DNA of 64,000 nucleotides from Anaerolineales bacterium (GCA_025808555.1 CP075526.1:434001-498000), one strand, 5' to 3'. Counted from the stretch's first letter, positions 42,021 to 50,848 are shown. The notes: generated by a model not told the origin, from the sequence alone. Made by a program: numbers and translations.

Positions 42021-42055
42021 TCTCGGCTTCATTAACTAGAACTTGGAGGAGTGGA

Positions 42056-43234
42056 ATGTCTCGAAAACCGATTTTTGCTTTTCTCACCCTGGCCGCCCTG
42101 CTGCTGGCCGCCTGTGGCGGCAGCAGCGCCAGCGGTGAAGGCTTCACTTTTGGCATGATCCTGGTCGGCCCGCAGAACGACCATGGCTGGAGCCAGGCGC
42201 ACTATGAGGGCGGCCAGTATGTCGTCGAGCACCTGCCCGGCGCGGAAATGATCGTATTCGATCTGCTCAACCCGGCCGACAAGCCGGAGGCCACGCTGGA
42301 AGGCGTGGTGGACGAAATGGTGGCGCAAGGCGCCACGCTCATCTTCACCACTTCGGATGAGTTCGAAGAGGACACCACCACGGTGGCAGCCAAGTACCCG
42401 GATGTGGTCTTCGTCAATGTCTCCGGTGATGACGCCCTCACCGGAGAAGCACCCGCCAACCTGAGCAATGTGATGGGCCGCATGGAAGAGATGAAGGCGG
42501 TTGCGGGCTGCGCCGCGGCGCTGACCACGCAGACCGGCCAGCTGGGCTACGTTGGCCCGCTGATCAACCATGAGACTTTGCGCCTGACGGCTTCGGCCTA
42601 CCTGGGCGCCCGCCACTGCTACGAGACCTACCGCGGCGAGAACCCGGATGACCTGGAATTCACCGTGAGCTGGATCGGCTTCTGGTTCAACATCCCCGGC
42701 GTCACCAGCGACCCCACCGAGGTGACTACCAACTTCCTCGACACCGGTGTTGACGTTGTGCTGAGCGGAATCGACACCACCGAAGCCATCAACGTGGCCG
42801 GCCAGCGCGCAGCGGCCGGTGACACCGTATGGGCGATACCCTACGACTATCTCGGCGCCTGCGACAATGCGCCCGACATCTGCCTGGGTGTACCCTTCTT
42901 CAACTGGGGGCCGGACTATCTGGCCGTCGCCACCGCCGTCATCGAAGGTGAGTGGAGCCAGAGCTGGTTGTGGAACGGCCCGAACTGGGATGACCTCAGC
43001 GATCTGGACAGCAGCTCGGTGGGTTGGCTGAACGGGCCTGGCCTGAGCGAAGAAGCGGCCGCCAACCTGGCCGACTACATCAGCAAGCTGGCCAGCGGTG
43101 AAGTGGCCGTGTGGTCCGGTCCCATCAACCTGCAAGACGGCACAGCGTACATCGCGGCGGGGGCAGTAGGCACCGATGAAGAGATCTGGTATCTACCCCA
43201 GCTGCTGGAAGGGATGAACGGCCCCAGCCAGTAG
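42056..43234 (+). CDS. BMP family ABC transporter substrate-binding lipoprotein
   Basis: The 392-residue protein has a lipobox ending LLAAC (C20) and the BMP fold: FGMILVGPQNDHGWSQAHYEGG, DEMVAQGATLIFTTSDEFEEDT, NVSGDD, and DVVLSGIDTTEAI. BMP (PnrA/TmpC-type) proteins bind purine nucleosides, and the partner ATPase and permeases follow, so nucleoside uptake is the best guess. An ACTTGGAGGAG ribosome site precedes the ATG. The leader is riboswitch-like. Confidence 0.9.
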   Translation: MSRKPIFAFLTLAALLLAACGGSSASGEGFTFGMILVGPQNDHGWSQAHYEGGQYVVEHLPGAEMIVFDLLNPADKPEATLEGVVDEMVAQGATLIFTTSDEFEEDTTTVAAKYPDVVFVNVSGDDALTGEAPANLSNVMGRMEEMKAVAGCAAALTTQTGQLGYVGPLINHETLRLTASAYLGARHCYETYRGENPDDLEFTVSWIGFWFNIPGVTSDPTEVTTNFLDTGVDVVLSGIDTTEAINVAGQRAAAGDTVWAIPYDYLGACDNAPDICLGVPFFNWGPDYLAVATAVIEGEWSQSWLWNGPNWDDLSDLDSSSVGWLNGPGLSEEAAANLADYISKLASGEVAVWSGPINLQDGTAYIAAGAVGTDEEIWYLPQLLEGMNGPSQ

Positions 43235-43250
43235 CAGCAACGAGGACCAA

Positions 43251-43292
43251 CGTGCTGGCTGCCGCAAAATTGCGGCAGCCAGCACGGATTTT
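43251..43292 (+). terminator. Strong hairpin between bmp and the ATPase gene
   Basis: A perfect 16-bp stem (43251-43266 with 43271-43286, arms CGTGCTGGCTGCCGCA) has a 4-nt loop and is followed by GATTTTTC. It would end most transcripts after bmp and protect the bmp message, so the binding protein is made in excess. Confidence 0.8.
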
Positions 43293-43317
43293 TCTGGTCT
43301 ACTCAGCTGACATCATC

Positions 43318-44775
43318 ATGCAAGTACACCTCAACGCGATCCACAAACAATTTGGAACGCTGGTTGCCAACGACGAGATCTCGATCCAGTTCGAGCCGGG
43401 CCGCATTTACGGCCTGCTGGGCGAGAACGGTGCCGGCAAGAGCACGCTGATGAAGATCCTGTCGGGCTACCAGCAGCCAGACCGCGGCGAAATTGTGCTA
43501 AGGGGTACGCCCCAGCAGTTCGCCTCGCCGCGCCAGGCGCTGGCAGCTGGCGTCGGCATGCTGTACCAGGAGCCGCTGGACGTGCCGGTCTTCACCGTAC
43601 TGGAGAATTACTTGCTGGGCCGGGCCGCCGGGGGCGAAAGCCCGCGGCAAGCCGCCCGAACGCTGGCAGCGCTGGCGCAGCGCTACGGCTTCGATATTGA
43701 CCCCCACGAACATACGAGTGAATTGAGCATGGGTGAGCGCCAACAGCTGGATCTGCTGCGTTTGCTGGCGGGCGGCGCGCAAGTGCTGATATTGGACGAG
43801 CCGACCACTGGCATCAGCGCAGAACAGAAGGACATCCTGTTCGCCTCCATGCGCACCCTGGCGCGCGAAGAAGGTAAGACCCTGATATTGGTGTCGCACA
43901 AACTGGATGAAGTGCAAGAGCTGTGCGACTATGCCTATGTGCTACGCAAGGGACGCCTGGTGGGCGGCCTGCCGCTACCCTGCCCCAACGAGGAACTGGT
44001 GAGCCTCATGTTTGACGAGTTGGCGCCGCGGCCCGCTCGCCAGACTGCGCACGGAGACATGCTGTTGCAGCTTCAACATATCTCCGTGCGCAGTACGCGC
44101 CTGGAGTTGGAGCCGGTGAGCCTGCAATTGCAGGCCGGGCAGGTGCTCGGCCTGGCCGGGCTGGAGGGCAGTGGGCAGGAGCTGCTACTGCGCGCTTGCG
44201 CCGGGCTGCTGCCGCTGAGCGGCGGCAGCCTGCAGCTGGGTGGCGAAAGCCAAACTGAATGGAACTACCCACAAGCCCGCCAGCACGGCGTGGCCTATTT
44301 ACCGGCCGGCCGCCTGGAAGAGGGCCTGATCGCCGGCCTGACCCTGACCGAGCACATGGCGCTGGTGAGCCAGGCCCACGGAGTGCTAGTGGACTGGCCG
44401 TCCAACCGCCAACTGGCGGCGCAGCACATCGGCACCTACCAGGTGGTGGGACAGCCTGAGTCGTATATTGAGAACTTATCCGGCGGCAACCAGCAGCGCT
44501 TTTTGTTCGCCATGCTGCCGCAGAATTTGAAACTGATCCTGATGGAACACCCCACCCGCGGGCTGGATATTCGCTCAACGGACTGGATCTGGGAACAGCT
44601 CGACCGGCGCCGCGCCCAGGGTACGGCGATCATGTTCATCTCGGCCGACCTGGACGAGATCGCGGCGCGCAGCGACGTGATCGCGGTGTTCTCGGGCGGG
44701 CGGCTGCTGCGCAGCCTGCTCGCCGCGGAAACCACCGCGGATGAGCTGGGCCATTTGATTGGCGGCGCGCTGTGA
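43318..44775 (+). CDS. BMP-type ABC transporter ATPase (two nucleotide-binding domains)
   Basis: The 485-residue protein has two fused ABC domains. The first is complete: Walker A GENGAGKST, signature LSMGERQQ, Walker B VLILDEPT. The second lacks a Walker A (GLEGSGQELL), keeps a signature (LSGGNQQRF) and has MEHPTRGLD, with the catalytic Glu replaced by His. This asymmetry is usual for sugar and nucleoside ABC ATPases of this type. ATG at 43318 is preferred over an upstream start inside the terminator hairpin. It overlaps the first permease gene by 4 nt (GTGA). Confidence 0.9.
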   Translation: MQVHLNAIHKQFGTLVANDEISIQFEPGRIYGLLGENGAGKSTLMKILSGYQQPDRGEIVLRGTPQQFASPRQALAAGVGMLYQEPLDVPVFTVLENYLLGRAAGGESPRQAARTLAALAQRYGFDIDPHEHTSELSMGERQQLDLLRLLAGGAQVLILDEPTTGISAEQKDILFASMRTLAREEGKTLILVSHKLDEVQELCDYAYVLRKGRLVGGLPLPCPNEELVSLMFDELAPRPARQTAHGDMLLQLQHISVRSTRLELEPVSLQLQAGQVLGLAGLEGSGQELLLRACAGLLPLSGGSLQLGGESQTEWNYPQARQHGVAYLPAGRLEEGLIAGLTLTEHMALVSQAHGVLVDWPSNRQLAAQHIGTYQVVGQPESYIENLSGGNQQRFLFAMLPQNLKLILMEHPTRGLDIRSTDWIWEQLDRRRAQGTAIMFISADLDEIAARSDVIAVFSGGRLLRSLLAAETTADELGHLIGGAL

Positions 44776-45815
44776 GCCGGCTGGAGCGCATCTGGCCGCT
44801 GTTGCCCGGGTTGGCCGCATTCCTGGTGACCACGCTGCTTTTGCTGGCGATGGGCACATCGCCCATTGATGCGTATGCCGCCATGTGGCAGGGCGCCTTT
44901 GGCACCAGCGCACGTGTATACAGCGTGCTGGCCTTTCTGGTGCCGCTGCTGCTGGCAGCCAGCGGGCTGCTGCTCACCTTCAAAGCCGGTCTGTGGAACA
45001 TTGGTATCGAAGGCCAGATCATCATGGGCGCCATCGCTGCCAGCTGGGTGGCGCTGCGGGTCGAGCTGCCCGCCGGCCTGCAGATCCCGCTGGAGCTACT
45101 GGCCGCGATGGCGGGCGGCGCCTTGTGGGCGGCGCTGGCTGGCTTATTGAAGACACGCGGCGGCGTGCACGAGATCTTTGGCGGGCTGGCCTTGAACAAT
45201 CTTGCCATCCTGCTCACCAATTACCTGATCGCTGGCCCCTGGCAGCCACCAGAGGGCGGCAGCTTCCGCGGCACGCAGCCGTTTGGCGCCCACGCCCTGC
45301 TGCCCCTATTCGAGAATTCGCGCCTGAGCCTGCTCTCGCTGGCTCTGGCGTTGCTGGCCTTCGCGGCGGTGGCGCTGGCACTGACCAATGGCCATTGGGG
45401 GCTGCGCCTCAAGGCGCTGGGCCAAAACGCCCGCTCGGCGTTCCTGCTGGGCGTTTCCAGCCGCCGCGAGATGCTGCTGGCGATGGCGCTGTGTGGCGCG
45501 CTGGCCGGGCTGGGCGGCGGCGTGCGCGTGCTCAGTTGGTTCGACAGCCTGCGCCAAAGCATCTCAGGCGGCATTGGCTACCTGGCGCTGATGGTGGTGC
45601 TGCTGGCAGGCTTCCGCCTGGTGCTGACGCCGCTAGTGGCCTTCTTCTTCTCCGCCGTGCTCAACGGCAGTATTACGTTACAACTCCGCACACAGCTGCA
45701 CTCGGCTCTGGGCGATATCCTGACTGGCGTGCTGGTGCTGCTGGTGCTGCTGTTCGGCAATTACGAACGCGTGCGCCGCGCCCTCAGGCGTGGCGGGAGT
45801 GCAAAGAATGGATAG
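44772..45815 (+). CDS. BMP-type ABC transporter permease 1
   Basis: The 347-residue membrane protein has about eight to nine helices and the family segments LTFKAGLWNIGIEGQIIMGA, KTRGGVHEIFGGLALNNLAI and LGQNARSAFLLGVSSRREML. It forms half of the membrane channel for the nucleoside-type transporter. The GTG start overlaps the ATPase stop codon; its own stop overlaps the next ATG by 8 nt. Confidence 0.9.
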   Translation: MSRLERIWPLLPGLAAFLVTTLLLLAMGTSPIDAYAAMWQGAFGTSARVYSVLAFLVPLLLAASGLLLTFKAGLWNIGIEGQIIMGAIAASWVALRVELPAGLQIPLELLAAMAGGALWAALAGLLKTRGGVHEIFGGLALNNLAILLTNYLIAGPWQPPEGGSFRGTQPFGAHALLPLFENSRLSLLSLALALLAFAAVALALTNGHWGLRLKALGQNARSAFLLGVSSRREMLLAMALCGALAGLGGGVRVLSWFDSLRQSISGGIGYLALMVVLLAGFRLVLTPLVAFFFSAVLNGSITLQLRTQLHSALGDILTGVLVLLVLLFGNYERVRRALRRGGSAKNG

Positions 45816-46782
45816 CACCCAACTCATCGCCATTTTCGGCAGCATCCTGCTGCAGTCGGCCCCGCTGATCATTGCCGTATGCGGCGAAACGATCAGCGAG
45901 CGGGCCGGCGTCATCAATCTTTCCATGGATGGCAGCCTGCTGCTCTCGGCGCTGGCCGGTTTCGTGGCTGCTCTGCTGAGCGGCAGCCTGCTGCTGGGCT
46001 TCGCCTCGGCCGCCGCGGTGGGCGCGCTGATGGCGCTCATCGTGGCCTTTGGTAGCCTGCACCTGCGCCAGAATCAGGTGGCGATCGGTTTTGTGCTCGC
46101 CATGCTGGGCGACAGCCTGAGCGCGTTTCTCGGCCAGAGCTTCACCCGCCTGCCCGGCCCCAGCGTGCCAGCCATGCACATCCCCATCCTCAAAGACATT
46201 CCAGTACTCGGCCCGATCTTCTTCCGTCAGGACGCGGTGGTGTACTTCGCCCTGCTCTTGGTGGCGGTGACGTGGTGGTTCTTGTTCCGCACCCGCGCCG
46301 GGCTGGAGCTGCGCAGCGCCGGCGAGCGGCCTGAGGCGGCCTTCGCCCGCGGCGTGGCCGTGCGCAAGCTACGCTACCTCTATGCGGTGCTGGGCGGTGC
46401 GCTGGTGGGCATTGCCGGGGCGGCCTATTCACTGGACGTCAAGATCGGCTGGGCCGAGGGACACACCCGCGGCATGGGCTGGATCGCCCTGGCGATTGTG
46501 ATCTTTGGCGGCTGGTCACCCGTGCGCGGGGCGCTGGGCGCGGTGCTGTTCGGCGCCACCAAGGCGCTGGCCACGGTGCTGCAGCGCAGCTTTCCGCAAG
46601 TGGCGCTGGTGGCGTTCAACGCTGTGCCTTGGCTGCTGATGATCGCCGTGTTGCTGCTGGTGAGCGGCAAGCTGGCCGCACCGCTGTTGGCGCGGCCGCC
46701 GGCCGCCTGGCGGCGGACCTTGCGCGGGCTGCTGCAGGCCGCCCCACCCGCCGCGCTGGGCGACCTGCTGGACGATAATTAG
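45808..46782 (+). CDS. BMP-type ABC transporter permease 2
   Basis: The 324-residue membrane protein has about nine helices and the family text GETISERAGVINLSMDGSLLLSA, RSAGERPEAAFARGVAVRKLRY and GMGWIALAIVIFGGWSPVRGALGA. It pairs with permease 1. ATG at 45808 has a GGGAG site; the start at 45790 is unlikely. The next gene begins 3 nt after its stop. Confidence 0.9.
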   Translation: MDSTQLIAIFGSILLQSAPLIIAVCGETISERAGVINLSMDGSLLLSALAGFVAALLSGSLLLGFASAAAVGALMALIVAFGSLHLRQNQVAIGFVLAMLGDSLSAFLGQSFTRLPGPSVPAMHIPILKDIPVLGPIFFRQDAVVYFALLLVAVTWWFLFRTRAGLELRSAGERPEAAFARGVAVRKLRYLYAVLGGALVGIAGAAYSLDVKIGWAEGHTRGMGWIALAIVIFGGWSPVRGALGAVLFGATKALATVLQRSFPQVALVAFNAVPWLLMIAVLLLVSGKLAAPLLARPPAAWRRTLRGLLQAAPPAALGDLLDDN

Positions 46783-46785
46783 CCG

Positions 46786-47259
46786 ATGCTGCGCCATATG
46801 CTGGCAGTCTTGCTGCTGCCCTTTGTAGTCACTGTGATCGTGCCCACGTATCTGCTGGGCCAGTTTGGCGCCGGGGAGCCGGCGCTTTGGCAGCGGGCGG
46901 CCGGCGTGCTGTTGTTCGCGGCTGGGTTCAGCCTGTTTGCCTGGTGTGTAAGCCTATTCGTGCGCGTGGGCCGCGGCACCCTGGCGCCGTGGGACCCAAC
47001 CCAGGCGCTGGTGGCGGTGGGGCCGTATCGCTATGTGCGCAATCCGATGATCAGCGGCGTGGCCGGCATTTTGCTGGGCGAAGCCTTGTATTTTGGTTCA
47101 GTTGCCTTGCTGGCCTGGGGTGTGGCCTTTGTTTCCATCAACCACATCTACTTTGTACTCTCCGAGGAGCCGGGGCTGGAACGCCGCTTTGGTGAAAGCT
47201 ACCGCCAATACAAGGCCAGCGTGCCGCGCTGGATGCCGCGCATCAAGCCGAAGCTTTGA
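46786..47259 (+). CDS. Isoprenylcysteine carboxyl methyltransferase-like membrane protein
   Basis: The 157-residue protein has about four helices and the methyltransferase signature GPYRYVRNPMISG, then EEPGLERRFGESYRQYKASVPRWMPR, as in bacterial ICMT/PEMT-like enzymes that use S-adenosylmethionine. The substrate in bacteria is usually unknown. It lies 3 nt after the permease gene, so it is in the transporter transcript. Its end overlaps the convergent EamA gene by 17 nt. Confidence 0.8.
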   Translation: MLRHMLAVLLLPFVVTVIVPTYLLGQFGAGEPALWQRAAGVLLFAAGFSLFAWCVSLFVRVGRGTLAPWDPTQALVAVGPYRYVRNPMISGVAGILLGEALYFGSVALLAWGVAFVSINHIYFVLSEEPGLERRFGESYRQYKASVPRWMPRIKPKL

Positions 47260-48130
47260 GCCGCTTCGAACCCACCACGATCGCATTGCCCAGCAGCACC
47301 AGAGCCACACCCGTGAACTCGAACCAGCCCAGATGAAGCCCCTCAAATATGGCGGATAGCGCCAGAGCGATCACAGGCACGAACACGTTCACATACGCCA
47401 CACGGTCTGCACCGATGCGGCCCAGCAGGGTCAGGTAGCTGCCGAAGGCGATCACCGAGCCGAACAGCGCCAGATACAGCAACGAGCCAAGATAGCCCGC
47501 CGAGAGCTCAAAGGTGAACTGCGTGCCGCGCAGTACGGCAAACGCCAGCGTGGCCAGCGAGCCATAGAGCATGCCATACGCGTTGGTCTGGATGACGGGC
47601 AGATTGGCGCGCTGGTTGCGCGCCGACACAATGTTGCCCAGCGAGGCCGATACCGCCGCGCACAACCCCAGCCCGATCCCCAGCGCCCTCAGGCTATCCA
47701 CCTGCAAACCTCTCAGTTCAGGCCAGAAGATGAGCGCCACGCCCACCACGCCAACCAGCGCACCGGCAACCACGCGCCCCTGCACGGCATTGCGCAGGAA
47801 GATGGCGCCGAACATGACATTGAGAATGATGACAGCCGAGAACAACACTGCCACCAAGCCGCTGGTGACATAGGTCTCTGAGAAATACACCATGACATAG
47901 TTGAGCGAGAAGAGCATCAGCCCTTGCAGCGCCATGAAGGCGTGCTGGCTGCGGCTGAAGCGCAAGTTGAGCCCGCGCCACTTGCTGTATACGAACAATA
48001 TCAATGCTGCCAGAAGAAAACGATACGCCACCGAAAGCTCTGGCGCCACCGTGCCCAGCTGGAGCTTGATCGCCAGCCATGTGGAACCCCAAATCAGCAC
48101 GGTGATGACGTACAGAAACGCATTGCTCAT
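47243..48130 (-). CDS. EamA/DMT family transporter
   Basis: The 295-residue protein has ten membrane helices in two EamA repeats, with VLIWGSTWLAIKLQLGTVAPELSVAYRFLLAA in the first, a typical opening, and a second repeat from about residue 150. Members export metabolites such as amino acids; the substrate is unknown. A GGAGT ribosome site precedes the ATG. Confidence 0.88.
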   Translation of the reverse strand: MSNAFLYVITVLIWGSTWLAIKLQLGTVAPELSVAYRFLLAALILFVYSKWRGLNLRFSRSQHAFMALQGLMLFSLNYVMVYFSETYVTSGLVAVLFSAVIILNVMFGAIFLRNAVQGRVVAGALVGVVGVALIFWPELRGLQVDSLRALGIGLGLCAAVSASLGNIVSARNQRANLPVIQTNAYGMLYGSLATLAFAVLRGTQFTFELSAGYLGSLLYLALFGSVIAFGSYLTLLGRIGADRVAYVNVFVPVIALALSAIFEGLHLGWFEFTGVALVLLGNAIVVGSKRLKASA

Positions 48131-48163
48131 GGATAGACTCCTAAAAGAAGAAGGGAAAGCAGA

Positions 48164-48412
48164 CTAAGCGGGCTTGGCCGCGCAGCCTTCGGGCTTGTAG
48201 ACCCGCTCGGTCGACGCGGGATACTTCAGCAGCTTCGCTGCCGGGCGCACGGGTCGGCGCACCAGCCCGCCGCCGCAGTTGGGGCACACGAAGTTCAGCT
48301 TGTCCCGCGCGCAGTCTGCGCAAAAGGTGCACTCGAACGAGCAGATGTAGGCCTGCGCCTCGGGCGGCAGATCCACATTGCAGCATTCACAGTTGGGTCG
48401 CAGTTGCAGCAT
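48164..48412 (-). CDS. DUF1272-type zinc-ribbon protein
   Basis: The 82-residue protein has eight or more Cys in a zinc-binding layout: RPNCECCNVDLPPEA, ICSFECTFCADCARDKL, and CPNCGGGLVRRPVRP. This matches the small DUF1272 family of unknown function. It may bind one or two zinc ions. It lies 33 nt upstream of the EamA gene on the same strand. Confidence 0.85.
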   Translation of the reverse strand: MLQLRPNCECCNVDLPPEAQAYICSFECTFCADCARDKLNFVCPNCGGGLVRRPVRPAAKLLKYPASTERVYKPEGCAAKPA

Positions 48413-48417
48413 GCAGC

Positions 48418-49098
48418 TTAGGCCTCAGGCGAGAATTCCATCGTGCCGCCGTCACCGCCCAGGTGCAGCTCCAGCACACCGTCGGCCGTGAGGCTGTAGC
48501 TTTCCACCAGGCCAAGCTGGGCGTAGAAGTCGCCTTCGTTGGAGCCTTCGCAGAACATGCGCGTGGTGGCGATCAGCGGCATGCTGAGCTGCCGCCCGGC
48601 GCCAACCAGGAAGGCACCCTGCCCTGAGTTGCAATCGGTCTCCATGCTGGCATAGCCCATGTCATTGAACGTGAGCACGAACGCATCCCGCGTGCTGGGC
48701 TGGGTGGGTTGGCCGTTGGCCACGGTCTGCAGCCAGACCCAGCGCGTGTCCATCAGCGCCATGGTGGGCTGCAGCGCCAGCCCGGCCGGGGCAATGCCGT
48801 TGAGATCATCCACCAATACGAGCGAATCATCATCCTCGCGGCCGAAGGTCAGCACGGCAGCGTCAAAATTGAGGTCCAATGAATCCTGGCTGCCAATCCA
48901 GTCGCCCACATCCACGCGAGGCGCCTGGCCATCACCGGGGTCTTGTGACAGCGTGGCGTCGCCATTGGCATTCAGCCAAAGGATCACCGTTTCACGTTCA
49001 AGGTTGGCCTGGTAGCGACCGGGATAGCCGCCGCCTGCAACAGGAGTGCATGCAACCAAAGCCAACAGTAGGGGAAGAAGCAAATAGTGAGTTCTCAA
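48418..49098 (-). CDS. META-domain lipoprotein
   Basis: The 226-residue lipoprotein begins at TTG 49098, which has a GGGAGG ribosome site 6 nt upstream, and has a lipobox ending ALVAC (C17). The C-terminal half is a META (HslJ-like) domain: TRWVWLQTVANGQ, FVLTFNDMGYASMETDCNSGQGAF, and IATTRMFCEGSNEGDF. Such proteins are envelope stress or heat-linked but of unknown biochemical role. It ends 5 nt before the DUF1272 gene. Confidence 0.8.
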   Translation of the reverse strand: MRTHYLLLPLLLALVACTPVAGGGYPGRYQANLERETVILWLNANGDATLSQDPGDGQAPRVDVGDWIGSQDSLDLNFDAAVLTFGREDDDSLVLVDDLNGIAPAGLALQPTMALMDTRWVWLQTVANGQPTQPSTRDAFVLTFNDMGYASMETDCNSGQGAFLVGAGRQLSMPLIATTRMFCEGSNEGDFYAQLGLVESYSLTADGVLELHLGGDGGTMEFSPEA

Positions 49099-49138
49099 AC
49101 AGGGCCTCCCACAAGCGTTCGGCCATTGTATCGCTAAC

Positions 49139-49951
49139 TCAGAACATCTTTCGTTTGCGGCGCACCCACCAGGCCATAGCCCAGTCCACCAGCCACGGCG
49201 CATAACGGTTAATGAAGGCGGGCACATCGTATAAACGGCCCAGCATCAGCTCGCGCCGCGGGTGCAGGATGAGGCGATGAATGGCGCGCGCCACGGACTC
49301 GCGGCTGAGGTTGCCCACCCCGGGCGACTGAAAGCCAACGCCGCCGCGCCGAGCGGCCAGGTCATTGAACTCCGTGCCGCTGACGCCGCCCGGATGGACG
49401 CGTGAAACATGGATACCCCAGGGCCGCAGCTCGCGGCGCAGCCCATCCGTAAGTCCTTCAAGGGCGTACTTGGTGCCCGCGTAAATGGTCTGCGGGGGTA
49501 CTGCCACCCGGCTGGCATACGAGACCATGTTGATGATATGGCCGGAGCGGCGGCGCTGCATATCAGGCAGCAGCAAGCGGGTCAGATGCAAAGGCGCCAG
49601 CACGTTGACGGCAAACTGGGTCTCGAGGTGCTTGGCCTTGGCGGTATCCATCCAACTGTACGATCCCCAACCCGCAATATTGACCAGCACATCTATGCGG
49701 CCAAAGACGGCCAAGGTGCGGCGCACCAGGCGGCGGATCTGCGTATAGTCGCTCAGGTCGGTCTTGACCACCAGGATCTGCCCGCCCTGCCCGGCGATCT
49801 CAACCGCCAGGCGGCGCAGGCGGGTCTGGCGGCGGGCTGCCAGCGCCAGGTGGGCACCAGCTGCCGCCAGCTGGCGCGCCGTGGCGGCGCCAATGCCGGC
49901 TGAGGCACCCGTAAGCAGAACAACTTTTTCTAAAAGATCTTTGTTTCCCAT
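49139..49951 (-). CDS. Short-chain dehydrogenase/reductase
   Basis: The 270-residue enzyme has the classical SDR marks: the cofactor motif TGASAGIGAATA, the NIAGWGS segment, catalytic Ser in NMVSYAS, and YAGTKYALE with Tyr and Lys. A basic residue after the second strand (AARRQTRL) suggests NADP(H). The C-terminal hydrophobic tail (YAPWLVDWAMAWWVRRKRKMF) may touch the membrane. The substrate is unknown. Confidence 0.9.
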   Translation of the reverse strand: MGNKDLLEKVVLLTGASAGIGAATARQLAAAGAHLALAARRQTRLRRLAVEIAGQGGQILVVKTDLSDYTQIRRLVRRTLAVFGRIDVLVNIAGWGSYSWMDTAKAKHLETQFAVNVLAPLHLTRLLLPDMQRRRSGHIINMVSYASRVAVPPQTIYAGTKYALEGLTDGLRRELRPWGIHVSRVHPGGVSGTEFNDLAARRGGVGFQSPGVGNLSRESVARAIHRLILHPRRELMLGRLYDVPAFINRYAPWLVDWAMAWWVRRKRKMF

Positions 49952-50021
49952 AGTTGCACTAACGCCCGGCGGCCCCTAAACAGCATATGCTCTCTATTTC
50001 ACAATAGCAAAACTGGAGCAA

Positions 50022-50039
50022 CCTGCACACCTGTGCAGG
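50022..50039. promoter_or_regulatory. 18-bp palindrome near a promoter, operator-like
   Basis: CCTGCACA and TGTGCAGG are perfect inverted repeats with a 2-nt spacer. They lie just before a TATATC box and about 55 nt before the ATG at 50093. A repressor or activator site is possible, but a small hairpin is equally likely. Confidence 0.35.
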
Positions 50040-50092
50040 GGTTATATCTAGTGAGCGGCGGTTGTCGCACATCTATCTCAAGGAGAGAACAG

Positions 50093-50440
50093 ATGGATAC
50101 TGGAAACATCGGTAAGTGGCTTTGGATCGTTGGCCTTGCGCTTGGCCTCATTTGGGGCTTGGCTTCTGGCCTGGGGATGGCTCTGCCTGAAATTCTGGCG
50201 ACCATTTCCGCTGTCGCCGCCTTCCTGGGCGGCGTGCTGTACATTGGCACGATGAAGGATCGCACTGGCTTCTTTGTGGCCGCTCTGGCCCTGGTTGCGT
50301 TCTCCTCGGCCGGTGGCGACATGTTCGTCCCCATGCTGGGCGGCCTGGTGGCTGGCGTGCTGGGTGGTGCGGCCTGGGCTGCTGGTGCAGCTGCGGCTGG
50401 CGCCCTGCTCCGCGTAGTGTACGAATGGGTCATGCCGTAA
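50093..50440 (+). CDS. Small glycine-rich membrane protein
   Basis: The 115-residue protein has about four hydrophobic segments rich in Gly and Ala (LGLIWGLASGLGMALPEILA, GGLVAGVLGGAAWAAGAAAA). I do not recognise a family. AAGGAGAG precedes the ATG. A terminator at 50467-50495 follows. The codon use is that of the chromosome. Confidence 0.65.
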   Translation: MDTGNIGKWLWIVGLALGLIWGLASGLGMALPEILATISAVAAFLGGVLYIGTMKDRTGFFVAALALVAFSSAGGDMFVPMLGGLVAGVLGGAAWAAGAAAAGALLRVVYEWVMP

Positions 50441-50466
50441 GCGTTTGATTGGCTTCGCATTTATAC

Positions 50467-50495
50467 AAAAGAGCGAGGCCATGCCTCGCTCTTTT
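50467..50495. terminator. Bidirectional intrinsic terminator
   Basis: AAAAGAGCGAGGC (50467-50479) and its reverse complement (50483-50495) form a 13-bp hairpin with a CAT loop. It separates the membrane protein gene from the small minus-strand gene at 50519. Confidence 0.88.
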
Positions 50496-50518
50496 GCTTA
50501 AGCACTCAGACGCCCACT

Positions 50519-50695
50519 TTAGTTGGGCGTCTCTTGATTCTCGCGGTCAGGCTCTTCGGTGCGGCGCTGGGCACCCTGGCGCGGGTCGCGCTCGGGCGTG
50601 CGGTGAATGGCGCCATCCGGCAGATGTTCCTCCCCTTCCTGGGGCGGGCGCACGGACTGCTTCTCGTCCTTTCGGTCTTTATCGTGCTCGTTCAT
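50519..50695 (-). CDS. Small hydrophilic protein (58 aa)
   Basis: A short minus-strand gene encodes 58 residues, starting MNEHDKDRKDEKQSVR and ending EEPDRENQETPN. It is almost wholly charged or polar (many Glu, Asp, Arg, Pro) and likely disordered. AGGAGG lies 5 nt before the ATG, an unusually perfect ribosome site, and stops flank it. I know no family. It is opposite in strand to its neighbours in a group of small stress-type genes. Confidence 0.7.
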   Translation of the reverse strand: MNEHDKDRKDEKQSVRPPQEGEEHLPDGAIHRTPERDPRQGAQRRTEEPDRENQETPN

Positions 50696-50848
50696 CACAA
50701 CCTCCTGTACTGGATAGTGGATGTACTTCGGCCAACGCTCTCGTATTTGGCTCTGTTACCTGCTGCACTCAAAATGAGAGTGCACTCATTCTTGGCGATC
50801 CTGTAATACACGCAAAGCCCCCTCGTTTGCCGCAGTACGAGACAAATG

